Assembly: GCA_945903925.1 (NCBI GenBank)
Contig: CAMDPJ010000169.1
Location: forward strand, 1-5,243
Source: Chryseobacterium gleum
Lineage (GTDB): Bacteria > Bacteroidota > Bacteroidia > Flavobacteriales_C > GCA-002722245
DNA: 5,243 nucleotides
Direction: 5' to 3'
The translations under genes and the position numbers were made by a program. This document shows positions 1-5,243 of the stretch, in pieces. Under the pieces are notes generated by a model. It worked only from the letters and a program-made list of their open reading frames with translations, was not told the DNA's origin and ran no database searches. Every line of letters starts with the position of its first letter. The stretch's first letter is position 1.

Positions 1-644
1 AACCACTTTGTTAGTCCGCTCACGCTGCGCGATTGAATAATAATTTTACCTTTTCCTTCCACACGGGTAACCAATCCTTCACCACCAAAAAAGCTAGATA
101 AAATACCGCCTGATAATTGCATTTTTAACTTCATATCTGGAGTATAACCTACCAAGTGACTAGAATCTACAATGTATTCGCCATCAATTTCTTTTTCGAT
201 TAATGCACCATAGGCACCAAAAATCACTTTTCCTGTGCCCGAAACTTGAAGTTTGAATAATCCTTCGCCACCGATGAAAGAAGCGATTCCGGCCCATTTA
301 ACGCCCAATTTCACTGCGGGAGTTGACGCTACATAAGCACCACCTTGCAAGCAATAACTATCGCCATTAAGCTCAATCACTTTCATGTCGCCAGGAGTTG
401 GTTGTGTTAGTGTAATGCGTTTTACAGCATTGCTGTTGTTGGTAATGTGATTCACGAAGAAGCTTTCTCCACCCACATATTTTTTTACCAAACCGCCAAA
501 AAATCCGCCGTTCATTTTGGCTTCCATTGTTAATTCTGCGGCCATACTTGCCATTGCATCCGCTTCGGCAATAATGGTTTCGCCTGGCTGTAAATCTACG
601 TTTACGTAAGTAAAAGCAGGCTTTCCTGTTAAATTAATTTCCAT
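1..644 (-). CDS. AIM24/TIGR00266-family protein (C-terminus cut by window edge)
   Basis: An open frame runs from an ATG at 644 to the left edge (214 codons, ending ...SGLTKW). The family usually has about 220-230 residues, so only a short tail is missing. The sequence shows the family's three glycine-rich beta repeats: GGFFGGLVKKYVGGESFF at residues 46-63, GIASFIGGEGLF at 119-130 and GGILSSFFGGEGLV at 179-192; the last two are followed by a G-x-G-K-[VI]-I-type strand (GTGKVIF, GKGKIII). There is no signal peptide or membrane segment, so it is probably cytosolic. The family is named after yeast AIM24, a mitochondrial inner-membrane organisation factor. Bacterial members are widespread, but their biochemical role is unknown to me. 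The gene starts 3 bp after the M48 peptidase stop, so the two are surely co-transcribed. No Shine-Dalgarno site is visible before the ATG. Family assignment is confident; function is not. Confidence -1.
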   Translation of the reverse strand, partial: MEINLTGKPAFTYVNVDLQPGETIIAEADAMASMAAELTMEAKMNGGFFGGLVKKYVGGESFFVNHITNNSNAVKRITLTQPTPGDMKVIELNGDSYCLQGGAYVASTPAVKLGVKWAGIASFIGGEGLFKLQVSGTGKVIFGAYGALIEKEIDGEYIVDSSHLVGYTPDMKLKMQLSGGILSSFFGGEGLVTRVEGKGKIIIQSRSVSGLTKW

Positions 645-647
645 CTG

Positions 648-1766
648 TTATTGTTTGTCTAAATCTGTTTTTAAGCGCGTTTTAAATGTATCAAAAGAAT
701 TTTTAAAAGTGATGAATTGTTTGTTTTTTAATTCACTTTTCTTTTTGGATAACAAATCAATTCTTTCGCCAATGGCGGGGTGACTGCTTACCAATGAAGT
801 TAGTTCTTCTGTGTCTTTGTCTTCGGGATATTCTTTTTGTAGTTTTTTAAACATGCCTATCATTCCTTCAGGATTGATATTGGCATTTAGTAAATATTGC
901 CATCCTGTTTCATCTGATTCGGTTTCATATTCTCTGCTCGTTTTTAAGGAAGTTAAAGAGCCGCTTGCTTGCGCTAAAGTGCCTAGCAATGCGCTGGCAT
1001 CTCCTACTAATGCAGAGAGTGCCACGTAGATTCCCAAGTTAGAAATGATACCACGTATATGATGACGTTGTGTAACGTGTGATAATTCATGCGCTAATAC
1101 GCCCATTAATTCTTCCCATGATGCTGCTTTTTGAATGATGCCCGAATGAATAACCACGTTACCTCCTGGCATCGCAAAAGCGTTCATCGTTGGATTGTTT
1201 GCGATGTAGAATTTAAAATGAAAAGAGGTGTCGCCAATAGCATTTACCAATGGTTGCAGCGTTTGTGTGAGTTCGGCAACAAGAGCAGAATCTTTAATTA
1301 ATTTGTATTCTGTTTTTACTTCTTCAAAAAGCTTGTCGCCTACTTCTTTTTCCCACGATGGTGGAACTTGGTTGGCAACTCCTTTCATAATGTTTGTTCG
1401 AAAGATGAAGAGCGAAAGAACGATGGCCAAGAAAAAACCCAAGATACTCAACCATATCGTCCAATTGACAGTTCTTGTTTTCTTTACCTTTTTCACGCCG
1501 CTTTGTGCATGCTCGTGGTAATGTAGGTTGGGGTCTTTTAGTATTTTTTTATCGGTGGTGTAAAAGGAAATATCAGGATGAGAAGAATGGTTGAAGTAAA
1601 TCAATCTATCTGATGCTCCACCCACGCTAATATCGGTGCCTTGCAAAGAAAAGCGAATTTTCTCTTCGTCGAGAGTGAAAACGATGTCGCTAAATCCAAT
1701 TTCAATAGTCACGCTTTTTCTTCCCGAAGGAAAGCGACTCGACATGGCAATACCTTGATAAATCAT
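648..1766 (-). CDS. Membrane-anchored M48-family zinc metallopeptidase with N-terminal DUF7092-like domain
   Basis: This 372-residue protein has three parts. Residues 1-80 form a small beta-rich domain starting IYQGIAMSSRFPSGRKSV, resembling the DUF7092 domain that precedes some M48 peptidases. A basic stretch (KKVKKTR, 92-98) leads into one transmembrane helix at 102-122, which by the positive-inside rule puts the N-terminal domain in the cytoplasm and the protease outside the inner membrane. The catalytic domain has NAFAMPGG at 195-202, the zinc motif HELSH at 226-230 (H226 and H230 ligands, E227 the general base), the downstream helix motif SREYETESD at 277-285 with E281 the likely third ligand, and SSHP at 327-330, whose H329 matches a conserved histidine of BepA/Oma1-like members. 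The usual EAD triplet reads ESD here. By family it should degrade misfolded or damaged envelope proteins; the substrate is unknown. The first Met is preferred over M8 because the N-terminal domain begins right there. It is first in an operon with the AIM24-family gene. Confidence -1.
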   Translation of the reverse strand: MIYQGIAMSSRFPSGRKSVTIEIGFSDIVFTLDEEKIRFSLQGTDISVGGASDRLIYFNHSSHPDISFYTTDKKILKDPNLHYHEHAQSGVKKVKKTRTVNWTIWLSILGFFLAIVLSLFIFRTNIMKGVANQVPPSWEKEVGDKLFEEVKTEYKLIKDSALVAELTQTLQPLVNAIGDTSFHFKFYIANNPTMNAFAMPGGNVVIHSGIIQKAASWEELMGVLAHELSHVTQRHHIRGIISNLGIYVALSALVGDASALLGTLAQASGSLTSLKTSREYETESDETGWQYLLNANINPEGMIGMFKKLQKEYPEDKDTEELTSLVSSHPAIGERIDLLSKKKSELKNKQFITFKNSFDTFKTRLKTDLDKQ

Positions 1767-1795
1767 GCTGTTTCAGAATTTTTGTTGCTGCGGAG

Positions 1796-1803
1796 CTAAG
1801 ATA
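1796..1803 (-). promoter_or_regulatory. Candidate -7 box for the M48/AIM24 operon
   Basis: Read on the minus strand this is TATCTTAG, one mismatch from the Bacteroidota sigma consensus TAnnTTTG. It ends 29 bases before the ATG at 1766, leaving a plausible leader of about 20-25 nt. No clear -33 TTG is seen upstream, so the call is tentative. Confidence -1.
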
Positions 1804-1839
1804 GAGAAAATTCCATTTTTAGAGCGCTAGAAAATTATC

Positions 1840-1847
1840 TACCTTCG
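1840..1847 (+). promoter_or_regulatory. Candidate -7 box for the methyltransferase-like gene
   Basis: TACCTTCG matches TAnnTTTG at all but one fixed position and lies 21 bases before the ATG at 1869. A T-rich TTTTTA run ending at 1821 sits 18 bases upstream and could serve as the -33 element, though it is not a TTG. The predicted leader is about 15-18 nt. Confidence -1.
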
Positions 1848-1868
1848 TCGCTTTAGAAAAATTAAGAT

Positions 1869-2528
1869 ATGAAGATTAAAGAAACTCTTTTGCGCACATT
1901 TTTGCCAACATCTGTTTACGAGAAAATGAGAATTGATGCTTTGCAAAAAATATATGATCAGTCGAACAGCGAGTTCGTCAAAACAAGAGCTTCTAATCCT
2001 AATTCTGTTCCTGTTCCTCACTCGGCAAAGCAAGAGGTAATACGTCACTTTGCCAATAAGCACAACATACAGGTTTTTGTAGAAAGTGGCACTTTTTTGG
2101 GTATCATGATGAATTCTATGAAAGGTCAATTTAAAAAATTGTACTCTATTGAATTGAGCGAAATTTTATACAAAAACGCCATCAAGAAATTTGAAAGCGA
2201 TAAGAATGTAAACATCGTTTTTGGCGATAGCGGAAGCATGTTGCCACAAGTTATTAAAGATATTAATGAGCCAATTGTTTTTTGGTTAGATGGTCACTAT
2301 TCGGGCGATATTACAGCCAAAGGTGTTTTAGAGACGCCTATCATTAAAGAATTGAAAACCGTGTTAGAGCATCCTGTAAAAAATCACGTTATTTTAGTTG
2401 ATGATGCTCGTTTGTTCAACGGCACAAGAGATTACCCAACAGTGAAGGAAGTGCAAGATTTCTTAGCAGGTTATTCGAAAGAGTATAAATTCGAGATTAA
2501 AGAAGATATATTGGTGATTCACCAATAA
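1869..2528 (+). CDS. Class I methyltransferase-fold protein, possibly a metal-dependent (TylF-like) O-methyltransferase
   Basis: The protein has 219 residues and no signal peptide or membrane helix, so it is cytosolic. After an N-terminal helical region the Rossmann core is clear: motif I VFVESGTFLG (69-78), the acidic end of strand 2 YSIELS (92-97) that normally binds the SAM ribose through E95, the strand-4 motif GDSGSMLP (119-126), WLDGHYSGD (139-147), and a late strand ending LVDDARLF (176-183). D141 with D178/D179 resembles the three-Asp magnesium site of TylF/NovP sugar O-methyltransferases. Relatives are seen in surface polysaccharide clusters and genomes broadly, mostly without proven activity. 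The substrate is unknown; a sugar or polysaccharide hydroxyl is a guess. The gene stands alone, divergent from the M48 operon and convergent with the lipoprotein gene. The start has no Shine-Dalgarno site, but the ATG fits the upstream promoter. Confidence -1.
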   Translation: MKIKETLLRTFLPTSVYEKMRIDALQKIYDQSNSEFVKTRASNPNSVPVPHSAKQEVIRHFANKHNIQVFVESGTFLGIMMNSMKGQFKKLYSIELSEILYKNAIKKFESDKNVNIVFGDSGSMLPQVIKDINEPIVFWLDGHYSGDITAKGVLETPIIKELKTVLEHPVKNHVILVDDARLFNGTRDYPTVKEVQDFLAGYSKEYKFEIKEDILVIHQ

Positions 2529-2544
2529 TTACTACAAAGTAATT
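2527..2544. terminator. Weak shared hairpin between convergent genes
   Basis: AATTACT (2527-2533) pairs with AGTAATT (2538-2544) around a 4-base ACAA loop. The stem covers the stop codons of both converging genes (TAA at 2526-2528; TAG, read on minus, at 2532-2534). On the plus strand it is followed by TTTCTTTA, a poor U tract; on the minus strand no U tract follows. With a single G:C pair the stem is weak, so termination activity is uncertain. Confidence -1.
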
Positions 2545-3377
2545 TCTTTATCCTTTAAGCTAAATTCAATTTTACCAAGGTCGTTGAATGGGCCTGGTAT
2601 TACTTGATTTTTAGCATCCATAAGTTTAAAAGAAATGGTATGGCTTCCAATATTTAAACCTTCAATAGAAAAAGAGGCCCATTGGGTTATTTTAAATTCC
2701 GTATTGTCGATAGTTACTAAAACGTAGTTTCCTCCAACGCTTAATTTGCTGTCGATTAAAAAGAAATCGAGTAGTATCTTTTTAGAGAATTCGAAGGGGT
2801 ATTCGCCCATCGGACTCACAGGCACAATGTGGCTTCCGGTTGGTTTGGTGATTTTAGATTTGTTGTTGTCTTCAATAGTGATTTTAGAAAATACAAAACC
2901 ATTGGTGGCGTTGTGCACCGACATGTGGTAAGAGCGGGTAAGCGCAGCAAAAATGTAATTTTCGCCCGGATTAATCATCTCTTCAATCGAAGATTCCGCA
3001 GAGCGTTTTGGCAAATGTCCGCTACTTATAAATGTGATGAATTGGCCGTTTTCTTCTCCCATAAATCCTAATTTTTCTTCTTCCGATGTTTTTTCGCCTA
3101 AGGTAAAATTGCTTACCGAAAATTCGAAGTTTGTTCTGCCGGGAGCAGCTTTGTCTTTCGGACTAATCATGGTTATCTCGGCGTCTTTAAATACAGGGTA
3201 ATCGGTTTGCTCCGTTAACGTAATGCCGTCTTTTGTTAAAACTAAAGCTCTTGTTCTGCCAAACTGAGAGTTGTTTTGCGCAAAATTTTCTTGTGTATTC
3301 TGTTTTCCTTCTTCGTTATAGCTGTCTCCGCAAGCAACAAAAAACAATGCTATTACTGGTAAAATATATTTAAACAT
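2532..3377 (-). CDS. Uncharacterised lipoprotein of the Bacteroidota 'phosphopeptide-binding protein' type
   Basis: I start this at the ATG at 3377 (281 residues). The frame is open to a TTG at 3398, but the ATG places a proper lipoprotein signal at the very N-terminus: M-F-K, a hydrophobic stretch (residues 4-15) and a lipobox ending FVAC, with C16 the lipidated cysteine. A polar Asn/Gln-rich linker (about 18-40) follows. The body resembles a conserved Bacteroidota family that databases often label 'phosphopeptide-binding protein': DAEITMISP (65-73), FAALTRSYHMSVHN (143-156), LLDFFLID (202-209), and a C-terminal Ig-like beta stretch with QWASFSIEGLNIGSHTISF (232-250) and PGPFN (261-265). As I recall the family, position 111 on usually reads GQHIHLI; here it is GQFITF, so both histidines are lost. 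The label has no experimental support that I know of. The acidic residues after the cysteine (GDSYNEE) could help surface export. It is second in an operon, 13 bp after the carrier protein stop. Confidence -1.
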   Translation of the reverse strand: MFKYILPVIALFFVACGDSYNEEGKQNTQENFAQNNSQFGRTRALVLTKDGITLTEQTDYPVFKDAEITMISPKDKAAPGRTNFEFSVSNFTLGEKTSEEEKLGFMGEENGQFITFISSGHLPKRSAESSIEEMINPGENYIFAALTRSYHMSVHNATNGFVFSKITIEDNNKSKITKPTGSHIVPVSPMGEYPFEFSKKILLDFFLIDSKLSVGGNYVLVTIDNTEFKITQWASFSIEGLNIGSHTISFKLMDAKNQVIPGPFNDLGKIEFSLKDKEITL

Positions 3378-3390
3378 ACGCACTCTTATT

Positions 3391-3861
3391 TTAGGCAAAC
3401 TTAATCAATATGTCGTTCTTATTTACAGATGTTCCTTTTTCTACCAAAATTTTTTCCACTTTTCCCTCAGAAATCGCCTGCAGCGCGTTCTCCATTTTCA
3501 TGGCTTCTAGAATCAGTAGGGGTTGTCCGGGTTTCACCTCATCTCCTTCATTCACCATCAGCGCCACTATTTTACCAGGCATAGGCGATTTCAACTCTTT
3601 CACTTTCTTAACATCGCTGCTTTTAAAGCCCAAACTGTTTAAGAGTTGATCGAGTTCGCTTTGAATATTTACCTTAAAATAATGCTGGTTGATTTGTATT
3701 TCTATCTCTTTGCCATCTTCACTTTCGCCTAACACAAAGATTTCGAATACCTTGTTGTCTTTGCGTAAAAGAAATCTGCCCGGCTCTAGCATTTCTACTT
3801 CTGGATAAGAGGAAAGCGAAAGGGTTTTGATTTCTTGGTTGTTTACTTTGATTTGCAACAT
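3391..3861 (-). CDS. Biotin carboxyl carrier protein of an acyl-CoA carboxylase type (biotin/lipoyl domain)
   Basis: The protein has 156 residues and no signal peptide. The C-terminal 70 residues are a textbook biotinyl domain: SPMPGKIVAL (92-101), NEGDEVKPGQPLLILEAMKM (104-123) with the biotin-accepting K122 in EAMKMEN, and the return hairpin GKVEKILVEKGTSVNKND (133-150). The N-terminal half is a beta-rich segment (about 1-65), followed by a helical linker with LLNSLGF at 73-79, as in the roughly 160-residue carrier subunits paired with propionyl/acyl-CoA carboxylases in Bacteroidota rather than the AccB of fatty acid synthesis. It would be biotinylated by BirA and carry CO2 between a biotin carboxylase and a carboxyltransferase; neither is in the window, so the acyl substrate cannot be named. 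The ATG at 3861 fits because the MLQIKVNNQEI start matches the family. It is first in an operon with the lipoprotein gene. Confidence -1.
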   Translation of the reverse strand: MLQIKVNNQEIKTLSLSSYPEVEMLEPGRFLLRKDNKVFEIFVLGESEDGKEIEIQINQHYFKVNIQSELDQLLNSLGFKSSDVKKVKELKSPMPGKIVALMVNEGDEVKPGQPLLILEAMKMENALQAISEGKVEKILVEKGTSVNKNDILIKFA

Positions 3862-3865
3862 ACAA

Positions 3866-3873
3866 CAAACCTA
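3866..3873 (-). promoter_or_regulatory. -7 box for the BCCP/lipoprotein operon, next to the start codon
   Basis: On the minus strand this reads TAGGTTTG, a perfect TAnnTTTG match. Only four bases separate it from the ATG at 3861, so transcription from it would start at or within a few bases of the start codon. A T-rich element (TTTTTC) lies 17 bases upstream in the -33 region. Confidence -1.
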
Positions 3874-3905
3874 CATGATTTATTTTATTTGAAAAAGCTA
3901 TTGTT

Positions 3906-3913
3906 TATGTTTG
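3906..3913 (+). promoter_or_regulatory. -7 box for the M1 aminopeptidase gene
   Basis: TATGTTTG is a perfect TAnnTTTG match ending 15 bases before the ATG at 3929, predicting a leader of about 10-12 nt. A TTT at 3884-3886 is 19 bases upstream, the right spacing for a -33 element; the better TTG at 3889-3891 is spaced only 14 bases. Confidence -1.
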
Positions 3914-3928
3914 TGAAAATTGGTGTGT

Positions 3929-5243
3929 ATGATAAAACTGACTCGTTTTTGGCTTTTACCTTTTACCTTTGCTATTTTTGCTTCGGCTTGTCAGCTATTT
4001 CAGCAAAAGAAAAGCACTGTTGTTCCTCCTCAAACACCTATTGTTTCAGAAAAAACACCTGTTTATCATGCTGCTCGCACTTCAAAACAAGATTTACTAC
4101 ACACCGTTTTAGATGTTCGTTTTAACTGGCAAACCAAAGAAGTGTATGGCAAAGCTACGCTTACTTTAAAGCCTTATTTCTATGCTACTAAAACGGTAGA
4201 ATTGGATGCCAAAGGAATGATTATTAAAGAAGTTTCTTTAGTTGATTCTTTGGGAAATAAGAAGAAACTAACCTACAAATACAACGATAAAACCATCGCG
4301 ATTCAGCTGGATAAAGAATACAAAAGAAACCAATCGTATAAAATATTTATTGATTATACCGCCCAACCCGAGAAGCTTTTAGAGAAAAAATTAATTACCG
4401 ACGACAAAGAGAAAGGTTTGTTTTTTGTGCATGCCAATGGCAATAATCCGCACAAACCTAAACAAATTTGGAGTCAGGGCGAGGCCGAATCTTCTTCGTG
4501 CTGGTTTCCTACCATTGAAGCCTCTGCCGAAAAAATGACGCAAGAGATGTACATTACGGTTGATGAGCAATTTCAAACTCTATCGAATGGTTTGCTAAAA
4601 AGTTCTACCAAAAACAGCGACGGAACCCGCACCGATTATTGGAAACAAGATTTACCACATTCTACTTATTTGGTGATGGTGGCAGTAGGCGAATTTGCAG
4701 TAATTAAATCGAAATGGAACAAAGTATTACTCGAGTATTATGTAGAACAAAAAGATTCTGCCGATGCTTTTGCGGTGTTTGGTAATACGCCAGAGATGCT
4801 TACTTTTTTTTCGCAAAAGTTGGGTGTGCCTTATCCTTGGGAGAAATTTTCTCAAATGGTAGTGCGCGAATTTCAGTGGGGTGCTATGGAGAATACATCG
4901 GCGGTGATTCACGCACCTTACGTGATGCGTTCTAAAAAGGAGTTGTTAGATGAAGATCATGAAGATGTTATAGCACACGAGCTTGTTCACCATTGGTTTG
5001 GCGATTTAGTAACCTGTGAATCGTGGGCCAACTTGCCATTAAATGAATCGTTTGCCACATTGGGTGAGTGTTTGTGGATAGACCATAAATACGGAAAAGA
5101 CGAAGGAGATTATCATAGATTATTAGATTTGCAAGCGTATTTGGACGAAGCACAAAGTAAGAAAGAGAGATTGGTGCGCTACAACTATTCATTTATCGAT
5201 GATATGTTTGATAGACACAGCTATCAAAAGGGCTCATTGGTGT
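3929..5243 (+). CDS. M1-family zinc aminopeptidase, probable lipoprotein (C-terminus cut by window edge)
   Basis: The frame runs from the ATG at 3929 to the right edge, 438 complete codons, and no stop is reached. The N-terminus (MIKLTRFWLLPF...) is a signal peptide ending ASAC, so C21 is probably lipidated and the enzyme sits in the periplasm or outer membrane. Residues about 50-250 form the M1 N-terminal beta domain, including SQGEAES and CWFP (191-194). The catalytic part has GAMEN at 318-322 (substrate amino-terminus recognition), HELVH at 350-354 followed by an 18-residue spacer and E373, giving zinc ligands H350, H354 and E373 with E351 as general base, and SYQKG at 431-435, whose Y432 matches the transition-state-stabilising Tyr of PepN and LTA4 hydrolase. 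All key residues are intact, so it should release N-terminal amino acids from peptides. What is missing is the rest of the helical domain and any C-terminal domain. Divergent from the BCCP operon. Confidence -1.
   Translation, partial: MIKLTRFWLLPFTFAIFASACQLFQQKKSTVVPPQTPIVSEKTPVYHAARTSKQDLLHTVLDVRFNWQTKEVYGKATLTLKPYFYATKTVELDAKGMIIKEVSLVDSLGNKKKLTYKYNDKTIAIQLDKEYKRNQSYKIFIDYTAQPEKLLEKKLITDDKEKGLFFVHANGNNPHKPKQIWSQGEAESSSCWFPTIEASAEKMTQEMYITVDEQFQTLSNGLLKSSTKNSDGTRTDYWKQDLPHSTYLVMVAVGEFAVIKSKWNKVLLEYYVEQKDSADAFAVFGNTPEMLTFFSQKLGVPYPWEKFSQMVVREFQWGAMENTSAVIHAPYVMRSKKELLDEDHEDVIAHELVHHWFGDLVTCESWANLPLNESFATLGECLWIDHKYGKDEGDYHRLLDLQAYLDEAQSKKERLVRYNYSFIDDMFDRHSYQKGSLV

Noticed and set aside
1228..1521. 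Open frame on the plus strand inside the M48 gene (also 811-1029).
   Set aside because: Lies wholly antisense to a well-supported gene and its translation has no recognisable domain or signal; overlap by-product.
1839..2129. Minus-strand open frame with an RNRNRIRIRS run.
   Set aside because: The repeat is the antisense reading of a short T/C-rich stretch coding for NPNSVPVPHS in the methyltransferase gene; no support for a real gene.
3391..3861. Carrier protein as AccB of fatty acid synthesis, or as a lipoyl protein.
   Set aside because: EAMKMEN is the biotin, not lipoyl, signature, and the N-terminal half resembles the acyl-CoA carboxylase carrier rather than AccB.
3835..4125. Plus-strand open frame with Cys-rich translation crossing the 67-bp gap.
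   Set aside because: It overlaps both the carrier gene start and the M1 gene in another frame, and the M1 frame carries the signal peptide and catalytic motifs.
1..5243. Search for a defence island, mobile element, CRISPR array, tRNA or riboswitch.
   Set aside because: No tandem repeats, terminal inverted repeats, transposase or structured leader were seen; all gaps are 102 bp or shorter and explained by promoters.

Overview
The window looks like ordinary chromosomal DNA from a member of the Bacteroidota. It is AT-rich, its genes lack clear Shine-Dalgarno sites, the short intergenic gaps carry Bacteroidota-type -7 boxes (TAnnTTTG), and most of the encoded proteins resemble families common in that phylum. 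There is no sign of a mobile element, CRISPR array, RNA gene or defence island, and coding density is very high: the longest gap is 102 bp. The genus cannot be told from the sequence.

Layout. Positions 1-1766 (minus strand) hold a two-gene operon: a membrane-anchored M48 zinc metallopeptidase, then, 3 bp downstream, an AIM24/TIGR00266-family protein whose last residues run off the left edge. A 102-bp divergent gap (1767-1868) separates it from a single plus-strand gene (1869-2528) for a class I methyltransferase-fold protein. Its Asp residues recall the metal site of TylF-type sugar O-methyltransferases. That gene converges, with a 3-bp gap, on a second minus-strand pair. In this pair (transcribed 3861 to 2532) a biotin carboxyl carrier protein comes first, then a lipoprotein of a Bacteroidota family that is often labelled 'phosphopeptide-binding'. 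A 67-bp divergent gap (3862-3928) with two perfect TAnnTTTG boxes separates this pair from the last gene, a plus-strand M1-family aminopeptidase with a lipoprotein-like signal peptide, cut by the right edge after its active site.

How the genes work together. Three of the six products are envelope proteins (M48 protease, uncharacterised lipoprotein, M1 aminopeptidase), two of them zinc peptidases, so protein turnover at the envelope is a loose theme. The M48/AIM24 pair is the best candidate for a functional partnership. The carrier protein and methyltransferase look like housekeeping or accessory genes whose partners lie outside the window. I see no convincing undescribed multi-gene system. 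The most interesting points are the M48/AIM24 coupling, a probable leaderless mRNA for the carrier protein, the BCCP/lipoprotein pairing, and the loss of a histidine motif in the lipoprotein.
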